Shown: positions 10,012 to 19,675 of the stretch, piece by piece | Layout: each line of letters starts with the position of its first letter | Numbering within the stretch: the stretch's first letter is position 1 | Origin: Paenibacillus sp. OVF10 | GTDB taxonomy: Bacteria > Bacillota > Bacilli > Paenibacillales > Paenibacillaceae | DNA: 64,000 nucleotides | Direction of reading: 5' to 3' | NCBI GenBank assembly: GCA_022836915.1 | Contig: CP094668.1 | Span: 4,278,001-4,342,000 of the forward strand | Made by a program: the position numbers and the translations under genes | The notes under the pieces: model-generated | Database searches by the model: none | What the model was told of the DNA's origin: nothing | Seen by the model: only the letters and a program-made list of their open reading frames with translations

Positions 10012-11235
10012 ATGAGTAATTATTCGATAAACCAACCGTATACAAGCTCCCGATCTGATATTCAAAATGTTCTGCGTGATTCTCGTTTGCCTGCTTTGAT
10101 CTGGGGCATATTGATTTATTTTTCTGCATTGTATTCCCAGCTACCGATGTTGCCCACATGGTTTGAATTTATGATGTTTACAGCTCTCATTCTGGTTCAC
10201 ATTCTGCTGCATTGGTATGCCGGATACGTTGTCGATCGAAGACCCTGGATTTATTTTGTGACACAAGTATGTATTGTCTGGGGGTGTGCGTTATTCATGC
10301 CTAATGCTCATTCTCTCATCTTTGTAAGTCTATTGACGGCTTTGGCCGGTCAGAGTATTGGCGTATACGCTCAACGGATGAAGGTGCTTCTGGTATGTAC
10401 CTTTTACTGTACCTTGTTTTCTGTCTCCCTGGTTTGGCTCGGGACTACCGAGGATTTGCCATCTACAGTACCATCGCTCTTCTTTATCATGTTTTTCGTA
10501 ATCGGCTATGCTGCTTTGTTCTATAAACAAGTTCGTGCCAAATTACGGACCCAGTCGTTTTTACGTGAGTTGGAACGAGCGCACAGGAAAGTTGAGGAGC
10601 TAACGATTGCCAATGAACGTCAAAGGATGGCCCGTGATTTACATGATACCTTGGCACAAGGGCTGGCAGGTCTCATCATGCAGCTTGATGCCGTAGATGC
10701 GCATTTAGAAAATGATAATAACCACCGTGCCCACGAGATTGTTCAGTTGTCAAAAGCCCAAGCCAAGCGCACGCTTTCAGAAGCAAGAAGCGCAATTGAC
10801 GACTTGCGTTCGTATTCTGCAGAGGTCATAAATATTTCTAAAGCGGTGAAGGAAGAGGCTGAACATTTCTCACATATGACAGGGATTCGTATTGTCACTC
10901 GGTTATCGATGCCCCATCTGGTGGTGCCGAAGTTGATCTTCGAACATAGCTTACATATCATCCGAGAATGCTTGGCCAATACAGCTAAATATGCTAATGC
11001 TACGAATGTAGAAGTCGTGGTTGCTGCGCGGGAAAACGAAATCGAGCTAAGCATAACGGATGACGGAATAGGGTTCGATACCAACCTTATCGAGAAACAA
11101 TCCGGTAGTTATGGTCTAATTGGCTTATATGAACGAACCCGAATTATGGGCGGGGAGATCGAAATTGAAAGCGGGAAGCAAGGAACCCAAGTTTCTGTTC
11201 GCATCCCATTACAACAGGAGGACACCAACGTATGA
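10012..11235 (+). CDS. NarL-type sensor histidine kinase
   Basis: 407 residues. About six hydrophobic segments span residues 30-172 with little extracytoplasmic sequence, suggesting an intramembrane sensor like LiaS/YdfH-type kinases. The HisKA_3 box reads ARDLHDTLAQGLAG with the phosphorylated His near residue 211, and the ATPase part has the N box ECLANTAKYANA and G boxes DDGIGFD and GSYGLIGLYER. The stop overlaps the response regulator start by four bases (ATGA), so the two are translated together. The signal is unknown; membrane stress or a small molecule would be typical. The next gene downstream is a lipoprotein hydrolase. Confidence 0.92.
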   Translation: MSNYSINQPYTSSRSDIQNVLRDSRLPALIWGILIYFSALYSQLPMLPTWFEFMMFTALILVHILLHWYAGYVVDRRPWIYFVTQVCIVWGCALFMPNAHSLIFVSLLTALAGQSIGVYAQRMKVLLVCTFYCTLFSVSLVWLGTTEDLPSTVPSLFFIMFFVIGYAALFYKQVRAKLRTQSFLRELERAHRKVEELTIANERQRMARDLHDTLAQGLAGLIMQLDAVDAHLENDNNHRAHEIVQLSKAQAKRTLSEARSAIDDLRSYSAEVINISKAVKEEAEHFSHMTGIRIVTRLSMPHLVVPKLIFEHSLHIIRECLANTAKYANATNVEVVVAARENEIELSITDDGIGFDTNLIEKQSGSYGLIGLYERTRIMGGEIEIESGKQGTQVSVRIPLQQEDTNV

Positions 11236-11879
11236 CAATCAAGATTCTTATCGTGGACGACCATTTCGTCGTTCGGGAGGGACTTAAGCTGATCCTGGAA
11301 ACCAATCAAAGGTACGAGGTAGTTGCAGAAGCATCTAACGGTATGGAAGCGATTCGACGGGTAGATACTTACAAGCCGGACATTATTCTATTGGATCTAA
11401 ACATGCCTGAAATGGGTGGCCTTGATACCATGACAGCGCTCAGAGCTAAAGGAATGGATATACCGATCATTATTTTGACTACATATAACGAGGATGAAAT
11501 GATGATCCGCGGGCTGGCTTTAGGTGCTAAAGGGTATTTGCTAAAGGACACGGGAAGAGAGATGATATTTCGCTCGATTGATGCAGCGATGCGGGGAGAA
11601 ACGTTGCTACTTCCAGAGATCAGCGAGAAAGTATTTGCTCACAAGACATCAGAAAAGGCGAAAGAATCATCCTCGACGAGGATATCTCTCACAGACAAAG
11701 AGCTAATCGTGCTTCAAGCAATTGCCCGTGGCTCTCGAAGTAAAGAAATCGGCTTTGATATGGGCATATCGGAACGGACTGTAAAGACTCATTTAACGAG
11801 TATCTACAATAAATTGGGTGTGGATTCGAGACCGCAGGCCGTCGCCGTCGCGGTGGAGCGTGGAATATTGCATTTATAA
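11232..11879 (+). CDS. LuxR/NarL family response regulator
   Basis: 215 residues: receiver domain with the acidic pocket in LIVDDHF and phosphorylated Asp at about residue 55 (ILLDLNMPEM), conserved Lys in GYLLKD, and a C-terminal LuxR helix-turn-helix (about 148-210) with LTDKELIVLQAIARG and ISERTVKTHLTSIYNKL. It overlaps the kinase gene by four bases and is its partner. A terminator follows at 11903. Targets are unknown; autoregulation or the adjacent lipoprotein gene are the nearest candidates. Confidence 0.94.
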   Translation: MTIKILIVDDHFVVREGLKLILETNQRYEVVAEASNGMEAIRRVDTYKPDIILLDLNMPEMGGLDTMTALRAKGMDIPIIILTTYNEDEMMIRGLALGAKGYLLKDTGREMIFRSIDAAMRGETLLLPEISEKVFAHKTSEKAKESSSTRISLTDKELIVLQAIARGSRSKEIGFDMGISERTVKTHLTSIYNKLGVDSRPQAVAVAVERGILHL

Positions 11880-11902
11880 TAGAATTTTTATAGAGTTGCC
11901 CG

Positions 11903-11940
11903 ATCGTACATGTGGGGATTGCCCTTTTGTACGATTTTTT
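11903..11940 (+). terminator. Terminator after two-component system
   Basis: Stem ATCGTACA / TGTACGAT around a 17-base loop that itself can pair GGGG with CCC, followed by TTTTT. It lies 24 bp after the response regulator stop. Confidence 0.8.
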
Positions 11941-11992
11941 ATTTTTTCCTCCGTTTATGATAGTTGCATGAATACAAATTGGAGGAAAAATG

Positions 11993-13262
11993 ATGAAAAA
12001 AGACTGACAACGATTCTGGCAACTGTTATCTCACTGACCATGCTATCCGCCTGCAGCAGCACTAGTAGCGGGACTTCCACACAGGAGGAAATTCCGAAAC
12101 CTGAAAATAGCGTTGCTTCCGCACAGAATGAGTTTCCGAAACCGATGGGAAGTTATACGGTCGGGCGTACACAGATGGACTTCAAGTACACAGCATCAGA
12201 CCATTCAGAAAGAGAACTGACGGCATTATTTTTCTATCCGTCCGACAGTAATGAGGGCAAGCCGACGGCAGAATATGCATTTCCGGAGTTTCATTCACTG
12301 AGGGATAAGCTTTTGGTTAGATTAGGGGCACAGCGGGTGGTGAGCAGCTTTTTGATTCCAATTTCAAGACGTGGTCTTACGACGATCTGGCCTTGTCTGA
12401 AAAGGAAAAACAATATCCGGTTTTATTCTTTGTTCATGGCGCAGGCGCTTACCCACAGCAAGGTACTTTGTTCGCTCAAGACCTGGCAAGCGCTGGCTAT
12501 ATTGTGGTATCCATTGGCCATGCCGAAAGTGGTGTGTACAAACTTAAAGATGGACGAACGGTTGGGTTGTCAGAGAAATTTATGGACGAAGTAACGAAAT
12601 ACGGAATGGAAGCGGCCACCCTAACACCACCTGAAATTGTGACTGAGAAGCTTGAGGAAGAAGAAGCTATTGAGATTGCTCGCAAATTAACTTCCGCGCC
12701 TGAAGCAGTCAAGTTTGCAAAATATGCCGTTTTACAGAGCGAGGATATTCTATATGTTGCAGATAACTTGTACAAAATGAATACAGGTGACATGGAATCC
12801 ATATTTAAAGGCAGATTACAGCTTGATCTCGGTATGGGTGTGTTCGGACATTCTTTTGGAGGAACGACAGCGGCAATTGTTAGCCGTGACGATGACCGAT
12901 TTGTCGGCGCTGTAAACCTTGACGGTAATATGTTAGGTGCCTTGGATAGCGATTTTAAGAAACCTTTCATGCAGCTTAGCACCGTGCTAGCCTATAATAC
13001 AAATGCATTTCTCCTTGAATCCAACAGTAAGGACACCTACTTTGCCATTATTGATAATGTAGTCCATGGTGACTTCTCCGATTCCTTGTTTACAACTACG
13101 GATAAAAAATCCAGAGGAACCCGAGACGCGATGGAACAGCGCAACATCATCACTTCTTATACAAAGGCGTTCTTTGATAAATATATGTTGAAAAAGGATA
13201 CGGATATTGACAGCCTTACCTTTGACGGCGTAGAGATGATTAAGAAACCTCAAAAGCCTTAG
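11993..13262 (+). CDS. Lipoprotein alpha/beta hydrolase, PAF acetylhydrolase-like (frame broken twice)
   Basis: Corrected length about 423 residues. Start chosen at ATG 11993, seven bases after GGAGG; the A-run 11996-12001 needs one more A to give MKKRLTTILATV, a lipoprotein signal peptide ending in lipobox LSAC. A second break at GGGG 12325-12328 needs one more G, after which the frame reads EQLFDSNFKTWSYDD and continues to the end. The catalytic part shows the oxyanion motif FFVHGAGAYPQ and nucleophile elbow GHSFGG, typical of platelet-activating-factor acetylhydrolase-like hydrolases; a His near VVHGDFSDS probably completes the triad. It is likely anchored outside the membrane. Substrate unknown: a lipid, ester or polyester fragment is possible. 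Confidence 0.8.
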
Positions 13263-13362
13263 TATTGATTTGCCTGGAGTTTTCAGAAGGGGTAACGAGA
13301 GAAGAGGGCGGACGGATTTAACCGCATGAGATTTAACTCCGAACTCTTGAAACCAAAATGGT

Positions 13363-13401
13363 AAAAAGACCATACGTTCGTGGAAACGTTAAGGTCTTTT
13401 T
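13363..13401. terminator. Bidirectional terminator between convergent genes
   Basis: AAAAAGACC pairs with GGTCTTTTT, with an inner ACGTT/AACGT stem, so both strands have a stem followed by T residues. It sits between the hydrolase (+) and the DUF3221-like lipoprotein (-). Confidence 0.8.
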
Positions 13402-13426
13402 ATCGTTTTGAACAATCGAAGGATTC

Positions 13427-13783
13427 TTAGCCTATTTGTTCAATACTCACAACCGTTCTAATGGGTGGCGAGGGTTCTAGTTGGTCAAAGCCAGCAGTGA
13501 TTCTTACTCTTTGCCCTACTTCAAATGTTTCATATGTTTCTCTATCGACCAAATAATACGAAGCTTCCTGGTCTTGTGCTAGTTCTATAAAATCCTCAAG
13601 ATTTCCATTCTCCAGGTCTTCCTTACTTATATTTTGTAGTACAAGAAATTTGTACTTGTCATTTTCATCTGTTTTAAATACTACAGTGCCCTCGAAAACT
13701 GGATAATTCTCTTTCTCATCCTTGTTAGAACAGCCCGCAAGTATAATCATACTAATGAAGATAAATAATATTATTTTTTTCAT
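13427..13783 (-). CDS. Small lipoprotein, DUF3221-like
   Basis: 118 residues beginning MKKIILFIFISMI with lipobox LAGC, so it is lipidated at Cys17 and faces the outside of the membrane. The mature part is a small beta-rich domain (VFEGTVVFKTDEN ... VGQRVRITAGFDQ ... PIRTVVSIE) like the DUF3221/OB-like lipoproteins of Bacillus and Paenibacillus, whose function is not known to me. It has its own GGAGG ribosome site and stands alone, convergent with the hydrolase gene. Confidence 0.7.
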   Translation of the reverse strand: MKKIILFIFISMIILAGCSNKDEKENYPVFEGTVVFKTDENDKYKFLVLQNISKEDLENGNLEDFIELAQDQEASYYLVDRETYETFEVGQRVRITAGFDQLEPSPPIRTVVSIEQIG

Positions 13784-13954
13784 AATAACCTCCTTGATTT
13801 GAAATAAAGTTATCCCCTTGCTTTTAAGTATACCCTACGTAAAAAAGTAAATTATTACTAAAAAGTAATTGATACGAAAAAAGTATGACATATGGCATGA
13901 GGATTCCTTTAAATTATTAGTTCCTAGAGTAGAAAAAACTAAAAAGAGGTCACA

Positions 13955-14203
13955 ATGATGGATACCCTAAAATGGATTCAAAGCTGGTATTATGAAAACT
14001 GTGACGGTGATTGGGAACATTCATACGGTGTGCGAATTGATACTGTAGATAATCCTGGTTGGTCTGTCGAAATCGATTTGACGGATACATATTTAGAAGA
14101 TCTGCCATTTGATTCAATTGAAGAAGAGAGAAATGAACAAGATTGGTTCTACTGTATCGTGAGAGATGGAGTGTTTCACAGTGCAGGGGAGCAAGAAATT
14201 TAG
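13955..14203 (+). CDS. Immunity protein 53 (Imm53)-like
   Basis: 82 residues, AAAGAGG before the ATG. The pattern WIQSWYYENCDGDWEH, DNPGWSVEIDLTDT and NEQDWFYCIVRDG matches my memory of the Imm53 family, small acidic proteins in polymorphic-toxin loci that neutralise a partner toxin. No toxin gene is present in the neighbouring sequence, so this would be an orphan immunity gene or a stand-alone relative. The next gene, 94 bp downstream on the same strand, is unknown and equally hydrophilic. Family call is from recognised motifs; function is inferred. Confidence 0.65.
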   Translation: MMDTLKWIQSWYYENCDGDWEHSYGVRIDTVDNPGWSVEIDLTDTYLEDLPFDSIEEERNEQDWFYCIVRDGVFHSAGEQEI

Positions 14204-14297
14204 AAGAGATGCTTCATTGCTTTAAAGATTGGGCTTCAAGTTTGGATATAAGTTAATAATGCAATAACCATCGGGAGTAATCTAAGGAGAGAACCAT

Positions 14298-15027
14298 ATG
14301 TATCTAAAAGAATTTAATTTGGATTTACCGTATGTTGTAGATGATGAAAATATTGAATCCATAATGAAAAAGCAAAAATGCGAGCGGAACGAAGCAATAA
14401 AATTAGATTATGCGTTGAATTGGAAATGGAAAAGACGCTCTTTTAGTTTGGAAACTCGCTGTATTACAGCGATGTATGAACGTCTATTTGGGAAATACAA
14501 TACGAAAGATTGTCGGAAAGTCCTAATAGAATGTGTAGAAAACATTACGGATGAACGGATTGTTAACGTTTCTGGTGTGTGTTCGGTACCAATCCAATTT
14601 AGTTTGAATGACTTTAATGAAAAAAATGAGTTGGAGAAAAAAGACTACGCTTCGACTGCTAATGGAAGGTATAGAGAAACTTGCTCTACGTAATAATTGG
14701 GAGGTTGATCCATTTAGGGAGATAGCTTTGCAAATAGAGGCGTTAGATTATGCAAATGAATGGACTTGGAAAAAAGACTTGAAGAGCCCTAACAAGAAGC
14801 ACAATGCTAGAGTCATTTGCCACCATAATGTAGATAGCATGGACATATTCCTATCTATTTTACAACGAGATGGTACGCAAGTACTTTTAGAGAAGGTCAT
14901 ATCAGAACAACCAGATGAATTTGCCTATGCTAAACATCTAGGTGAACTTACATGGGTATCTGATTTTGAAGTTGCTTTAATTAATAAAACAGGCACTGAA
15001 AAATTTTATGCAACCCTAGAACATTAA
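14298..15027 (+). CDS. Uncharacterised protein, possibly immunity-related (frame broken)
   Basis: Two frames overlap at the A-run 14637-14642 and together give one protein of about 242-243 residues. The shift needs one A fewer or two more, unlike most breaks here. I do not recognise the family. It is charged, with no membrane segment or signal, and contains two similar tryptophan-rich pieces, LDYALNWKWKRRSFS and LDYANEWTWKKDLKS, each followed by related residues, suggesting an internal duplication of about 120 residues. It starts after AAGGAGAG, 94 bp after the Imm53-like gene, and may belong to the same operon. Confidence 0.55.
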
Positions 15028-15081
15028 TTATTTTGCCTCTAGAAAACATTGTCCAGCTGGTGTCATGGTCTCTTTATTATT

Positions 15082-15138
15082 AGGCATGCATTTACCTTGA
15101 GGTTTTTATTCCTCTCGTATAAATGACATGCCTGTTTT
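15082..15138 (+). terminator. Terminator between convergent genes
   Basis: AGGCATG plus CATTTA pairs with TAAATG plus CATGCCT with one bulged base, with an inner GAGG/CCTC stem, and is followed by GTTTTTA. It ends the unknown gene at 15027; its far side touches the sdaAA stop. Confidence 0.65.
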
Positions 15139-16013
15139 TATTTATGCTGTAAATCCCTTGTAATTTTACGTCCCGTTGGTGTCTGGGCGAGGCCGCCGCC
15201 GGCTGTTTCGCGAAGAGATTCAGGCATGGCTGATCCAACCTCCAACATGACCTGCACTACCTCATCCGAAGGGATGATGCTGCGTACGCCAGCAAGAGCC
15301 ATATCGGCGGCTCCCAGAGCAGTAATTGCACCAAAGCCATTGCGTACGATGCATGGTATCTCGACCAATCCGGCTACCGGATCACAGATCAGGCCCAGGG
15401 TGTTTTTCAGAGCAAGTCCAACGGCATGAATCGCCTGAGAAGGGGACCCGCCCCGGATATCCACCAACGCCCCGGCTGCCATCCCGATGGCAGAACCCAC
15501 TTCGGCTTGACAACCTCCTTCCGCACCAGAGATGAACGAATTATTGGCGATGACGTAACCAATGGCTCCAGACGCGAACAGGCCGTAAACCATTTGTTCA
15601 TCGGACCACCCAAACCGTTCCTGGCTGCTAATAAATACACCGGGAATGATGCCGCAGGAACCCGCCGTCGGTGTAGCAATAATTCGACCCATCGAGGCGT
15701 TGACCTCAGAAACTGCAAGGGCGTAACTCATCGACAGACTGGCATGGTCGCCAAGTAAGGATTGTCCATCTGCGCGGTAACCCATCATTTTGCGGGCATC
15801 TCCGCCAGTCAAGCCGCTTTTGGAAGTAGTATCGGTATGCAGACCTTGATGCACCACACTTTTCATAATTTCATAGTATTCTTGCATTTGGTTGAAGACA
15901 GCATCCTTGTCTTCGCCCGATTCATGACATTGCTCTTCCAGCATGAGCTGGCCGAGGGTGAGATTACGGGTCTCCGCCAGTTCAGCAAGTTGTTTTAACG
16001 TTTGAAAATTCAT
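15138..16013 (-). CDS. sdaAA: L-serine dehydratase, alpha subunit
   Basis: 291 residues, matching the usual length of SdaAA in Bacillota. Together with SdaAB it deaminates L-serine to pyruvate and ammonia using an iron-sulfur cluster. Cluster-binding cysteines are visible in TAGSCGIIPGVF, GGCQAEVGSAIG and CDPVAGLVEIPCIVRN. It is the last gene of a reverse operon (transporter, amidohydrolase, sdaAB, sdaAA), 42 bp after sdaAB. This context suggests the serine comes from a conjugate taken up by the same operon, rather than general serine metabolism. Confidence 0.95.
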   Translation of the reverse strand: MNFQTLKQLAELAETRNLTLGQLMLEEQCHESGEDKDAVFNQMQEYYEIMKSVVHQGLHTDTTSKSGLTGGDARKMMGYRADGQSLLGDHASLSMSYALAVSEVNASMGRIIATPTAGSCGIIPGVFISSQERFGWSDEQMVYGLFASGAIGYVIANNSFISGAEGGCQAEVGSAIGMAAGALVDIRGGSPSQAIHAVGLALKNTLGLICDPVAGLVEIPCIVRNGFGAITALGAADMALAGVRSIIPSDEVVQVMLEVGSAMPESLRETAGGGLAQTPTGRKITRDLQHK

Positions 16014-16055
16014 TGGCGAAACTCCTTTTTAAAAAGCTGAAGTCAGATATTTAAG

Positions 16056-16724
16056 CTATAGACAGAGTAGAGTGACATCATGGACTTCCGGGAGCACCTC
16101 AATCTGGTGGACCACGACAGGATCCATCTTGCCATCACATTCTAGTACCATCATAGCTTCACCGCGCCGATTCTTTCGATCCACGGACATGTGTCCAATA
16201 TTAATGTGATTATCCACGAGCAACCGAGTGACGATGGCAATGACGCCCGGTTCATCGCTGTGACGGATGATGAGTGTAGGATAGAGCGACGTCAATTTCA
16301 GGTTATAGCCGTTGATCCGGACGATTTCGATATTTCCTCCGCCGATCGATGTGCCTACCATATTCAATGTACGATTTCCCGCAGCGTTGGTTAATGCAAT
16401 CTCGGCCGTGTTCGGATGAGGGTACAGCCCCGTCCCCGGACGGATGATGGTTTCCATACCAGCAGTGTCTGCATGGGCAAATGCATCAGGCAGTCCGGGG
16501 TCATCCGTGTCCATGTCCAGCAGACCACCCACGATGGCGGTGTCGGTTCCATGTCCTTTGTACGTTGCGGCAAAAGAACCAAACATGAGGATCTCAGCAT
16601 GTGAGGGACACTCCCCGAACAGATGTCTAGCTGTACGTCCAATCCGTGCTGCTCCAGCGGTATGGGAGCTTGAAGGTCCAACCATGGCTGGACCAATAAT
16701 AGAAAATACGTCTTTGAACCTCAC
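16056..16724 (-). CDS. sdaAB: L-serine dehydratase, beta subunit
   Basis: 222 residues with GTG start at 16724, eight to nine bases after GGGGAG; the open frame runs upstream to 17006 inside the amidohydrolase gene but that part is not SdaAB. The N-terminal domain begins VRFKDVFSIIGPAMVGPSSSHTAGA, the hallmark of this subunit. The last ~75 residues form an ACT domain (YPTLIIRHSDEPGVIAIVTRLL), usually a regulatory serine-binding module. The start is four bases after the amidohydrolase stop, so the two are translationally coupled. Confidence 0.95.
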   Translation of the reverse strand: MRFKDVFSIIGPAMVGPSSSHTAGAARIGRTARHLFGECPSHAEILMFGSFAATYKGHGTDTAIVGGLLDMDTDDPGLPDAFAHADTAGMETIIRPGTGLYPHPNTAEIALTNAAGNRTLNMVGTSIGGGNIEIVRINGYNLKLTSLYPTLIIRHSDEPGVIAIVTRLLVDNHINIGHMSVDRKNRRGEAMMVLECDGKMDPVVVHQIEVLPEVHDVTLLCL

Positions 16725-16728
16725 GGTC

Positions 16729-18171
16729 TTATTCTCCCCGTTTCGGAGGTTGCACATCTGCCGGAACGAGACAGTCGTAGGATTCCCCACCGAGTCTGTC
16801 CAGTAATTCCTGCTGCGCTTCCTTGACGATCTCTGGATGTAAAATGGATTCAATGGCCGTAGCCGCCATCGCTTTAGCTGCGAGCAGCATGCCTTTGTGA
16901 GCAAAGCTGCTCTTGCCCTGAGCAACAGTTTGCCATGCGTGAAGCGGCGTGCCAAAGGCCATCGTGGTCGTGATACATTGTGCTGTCGGCACATTCCAGC
17001 TAACATCTGCTACATCGGTTGAACCACCCATGAACGTTTCCCGCTCATCCGAATACGGAGCAATAAAATTTGGTAGGGGGCGTTCAGCCAAAAGCGGCGC
17101 AAGCTCAGGGCCAACTAACGCGCCAGCTTCCTGTTGGTTCTGTAGGGGCAGCGTCTCATAGATCGCTTTGGCATAATTGTATTCATCCTCTTCATACTCA
17201 GGTGCGCCGAAGGCAACGAGATGTTGATGCATTATTTTTTCAAGCGTACTGTTCGGAATCAGGTTGGCGCAGGCGCCTTCATATTTGAAGTCCATCGTTG
17301 TTTCGGTCATCAGGGCAGCCCCTTCGGCCACTTTCACCAGACGTTCAAACAGACTACGTACCTGTGCGCTCTTGGGAGCTCGAACGAGATAAGTGACCTC
17401 GGCTTCCGCTTGCACTACATTGGGAGCCAAGCCGCCTGAGTTCGTGATTGCATAATGAATTCTGGCCTGATCAATCATATGTTCACGCATATAGTTCGAA
17501 CCGATATTCATCAGCTCAACCGCATCGAGAGCACTACGTCCCAGGTGAGGAGCGGCAGCGGCATGAGCACTAATGCCTTTAAAGGTAAATGTGCCGTGAA
17601 TGACAGCATTGGAGCTTCCATGCATAACGGCATTCAAGGAATGAGGATGCCAGGAGAGAGCGGCATCTACATCTTTAAAATAACCTTCGCGAGCCAGATA
17701 GGTTTTACCATATCCACTTTCCTCGGCAGGACATCCGTAAAAGCGCACCGTTCCTGGGTTTTCCGGATGTTCCTGAAGATAGTCTTTGACCGCAACTGCA
17801 GCAGCCAATGCACCAATGCCGAGCAGATTATGCCCGCATCCATGACCGTTTCCACGCGGCTGAACAGGTTGATATGTGCTGATTCCGGCTTCCTGGCTGA
17901 GATCAGCCAGGGCATCGTATTCGCCCAATAGAGCAATAACGGGCAACCCCGAACCATAGGAAGCGATAAACCCGGTTTCCAATCCTGCCACACCTTTCTC
18001 AATCGTGAAGCCTTCGGATTCCAGCATCCCCATAAGCAGCTCTGCTGATTGAAATTCATCGAAACGTGTCTCTGCAAAGCCCCAGACTCGGTCACTGGCA
18101 TTGGTGAACATATCGCGTTTTCCTTCAATGGCTTCCGAGATAAATTGAGTCAAATCTACAGTTGTAGTCAT
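16729..18171 (-). CDS. M20 family amidohydrolase, AbgB-like (aminobenzoyl-glutamate utilisation protein B type)
   Basis: 480 residues, intact. Metal-ligand motifs of M20 peptidases are clear: GEYDALADLS, the GNGHGCGHNLLG segment, PAEESGYGKTYLAREG and the His in SWHPHS. Overall it resembles AbgB, which with AbgA cleaves p-aminobenzoyl-glutamate, but there is no AbgA partner here. Instead it is followed at four bases by serine dehydratase. I infer that it hydrolyses an imported amide or dipeptide that releases serine. The lid domain (about residues 190-310) is typical of the family. Exact substrate unknown. Confidence 0.88.
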   Translation of the reverse strand: MTTTVDLTQFISEAIEGKRDMFTNASDRVWGFAETRFDEFQSAELLMGMLESEGFTIEKGVAGLETGFIASYGSGLPVIALLGEYDALADLSQEAGISTYQPVQPRGNGHGCGHNLLGIGALAAAVAVKDYLQEHPENPGTVRFYGCPAEESGYGKTYLAREGYFKDVDAALSWHPHSLNAVMHGSSNAVIHGTFTFKGISAHAAAAPHLGRSALDAVELMNIGSNYMREHMIDQARIHYAITNSGGLAPNVVQAEAEVTYLVRAPKSAQVRSLFERLVKVAEGAALMTETTMDFKYEGACANLIPNSTLEKIMHQHLVAFGAPEYEEDEYNYAKAIYETLPLQNQQEAGALVGPELAPLLAERPLPNFIAPYSDERETFMGGSTDVADVSWNVPTAQCITTTMAFGTPLHAWQTVAQGKSSFAHKGMLLAAKAMAATAIESILHPEIVKEAQQELLDRLGGESYDCLVPADVQPPKRGE

Positions 18172-18285
18172 AATTTATAGCACCTCTTATTCGTTAAAAT
18201 GGTTGTATTGTCGTATAGAACATGAACTAAATGTCGAAGTAACATGTGGCGGCAAACTCTTATTTATGAATTGCAGAGAAATTGT

Positions 18286-19529
18286 TTATACAGCTTTTGC
18301 TTGCATCTCAGTTGTGTTATCCTGATCCGAATTCGAACGACGAGAGAACATCAAGGTAATGGAGCAGATCAGAGCGAAAGCAATCAGCATCATAAAGGCG
18401 GTGGCATAAGACCCCCGGAAGCTTCAACCAGGAATCCGATCAGCATCGGAGTCAGAAAACCTGCAAGCTGAGCTCCTGTGTTAATGAATCCATTGGCTGT
18501 TGCGACGACAGATTCGGGCATCGTTTTAAGGGACTTCGAAATGATCAGTGTTGAGATAAATCCGGCCATTGCCGTAACGATTGTCATGTACGTAATGAAT
18601 GTGGTGATGCTGCCCGCGGAGCCCATCAGATACAGGAACAAGGCCACAAGTACACCGAACACAGAAGCGATAATTCGATCTTTGCCTGCCGGGATACGGT
18701 CAAGCACATATCCGCTGAGAATCATGGTGAAAATGCTGACCAAAGCCGGAATGGCGGCGAGCAATCCCATTTGAGTCATATCCAATCCCCGGACATTGAC
18801 CATGTACGTCGGCATCCAGGATTGAAGCCCCCAGTTCACTGCATAAATGCTGAAGTAGCTGATGAACAAATTCCAGATCATGGGCGTCTTCAGGACGGTT
18901 TTCAGTGATGTTTTGGGTTGTTGGCCCGAGCCGGAGGTCGCAAGTGCAGGCTTGGCGGGTTCTTTTAATAAAAAGAACATCAAGGCTGTGATGAGGATCC
19001 CTACCGCACCAATGATATAGAACAGGTTGCGCCAGCCAATGGTCACAAGGGCGTGTCCGGTAAGAATCGGAGTAATTACCCCCATAATGGCTGCGGATGA
19101 CAGCATAATGGACATGGCTCCACTGCGCTGATTAATGGGAAAGTTTGTGGCAATCGCTTTGGAACCGGAAGGGAAGAAGCTGCCTTCTCCGATCCCAAAC
19201 AGGAAACGAACAAAGATGAGAGAGAACAGCGACCAGGCTGAACCCGTAAGAATAGTGAACACAGACCAGGAGAATAAGGAAACGAGAATAACTTTCCGAT
19301 AACCGAAACGGTCGGCGAGTGCTCCGCCTGGAATTTGCATAATGGCATATCCGAGAAAAAAGCTGCTGAGGATAATTCCTTGTGCGGAAGCACCTAGCCC
19401 CAGATCCTGAGTAATACCTACAATGGCATAGTTGATGACGAAACGATCCAGGTTGCCAAGACACCAGCCGAGAAACAAGAGAGTGAGAACAATGTACTTG
19501 AAGTGTTTACTGTGCATGATTTTAGACAT
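18286..19529 (-). CDS. MFS transporter, anion:cation symporter-like (frame broken near C-terminus)
   Basis: Corrected length 414 residues with about twelve membrane segments. The loop 2-3 motif GGALADRFGYRKVILVSL and the signature GEGSFFPSGSKAIATNFP resemble the ACS family (organic-acid and phthalate-type permeases). The open frame stops early after EASGGLMPPPL; one more base in CCCCC 18412-18416 restores the last membrane helix (AFMMLIAFALICSITLMF) and a polar tail ending at 18286. It is the first gene of the reverse operon and probably imports the amide substrate of the M20 enzyme. Substrate unknown. Confidence 0.85.
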
Positions 19530-19586
19530 CGCGTTACCTTCTTTCTCATCGAATGTTAACTAAATTTCTGTGTTGCTTTAAAATTA

Positions 19587-19657
19587 CATGATGTAGGGGT
19601 TCCAAGACAATGTATATCTCTGTATAATTATCTGAATCATGATGTGAAAACCTACAT
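19587..19657. promoter_or_regulatory. Repeated elements in divergent MFS/PucR regulator region
   Basis: The 146-bp divergent region holds the direct repeat CATGATGT at 19587-19594 and 19638-19645 (51 bp apart) and an inverted pair ATGTAGG (19591-19597) / CCTACAT (19651-19657). A TATAAT at 19623-19628 lies between them in the direction of the regulator gene. These are candidate binding sites for the adjacent PucR-type regulator; the role is inferred. Confidence 0.4.
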
Positions 19658-19675
19658 TGACAGGAGGCGGCTGCG

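Noticed and set aside
16725..17006. N-terminal extension of the serine dehydratase beta subunit
   Set aside because: The extra residues overlap the amidohydrolase gene in another frame and show no domain; SdaAB proteins start with RFKDVFSIIGP, matching GTG 16724 with its own ribosome site.
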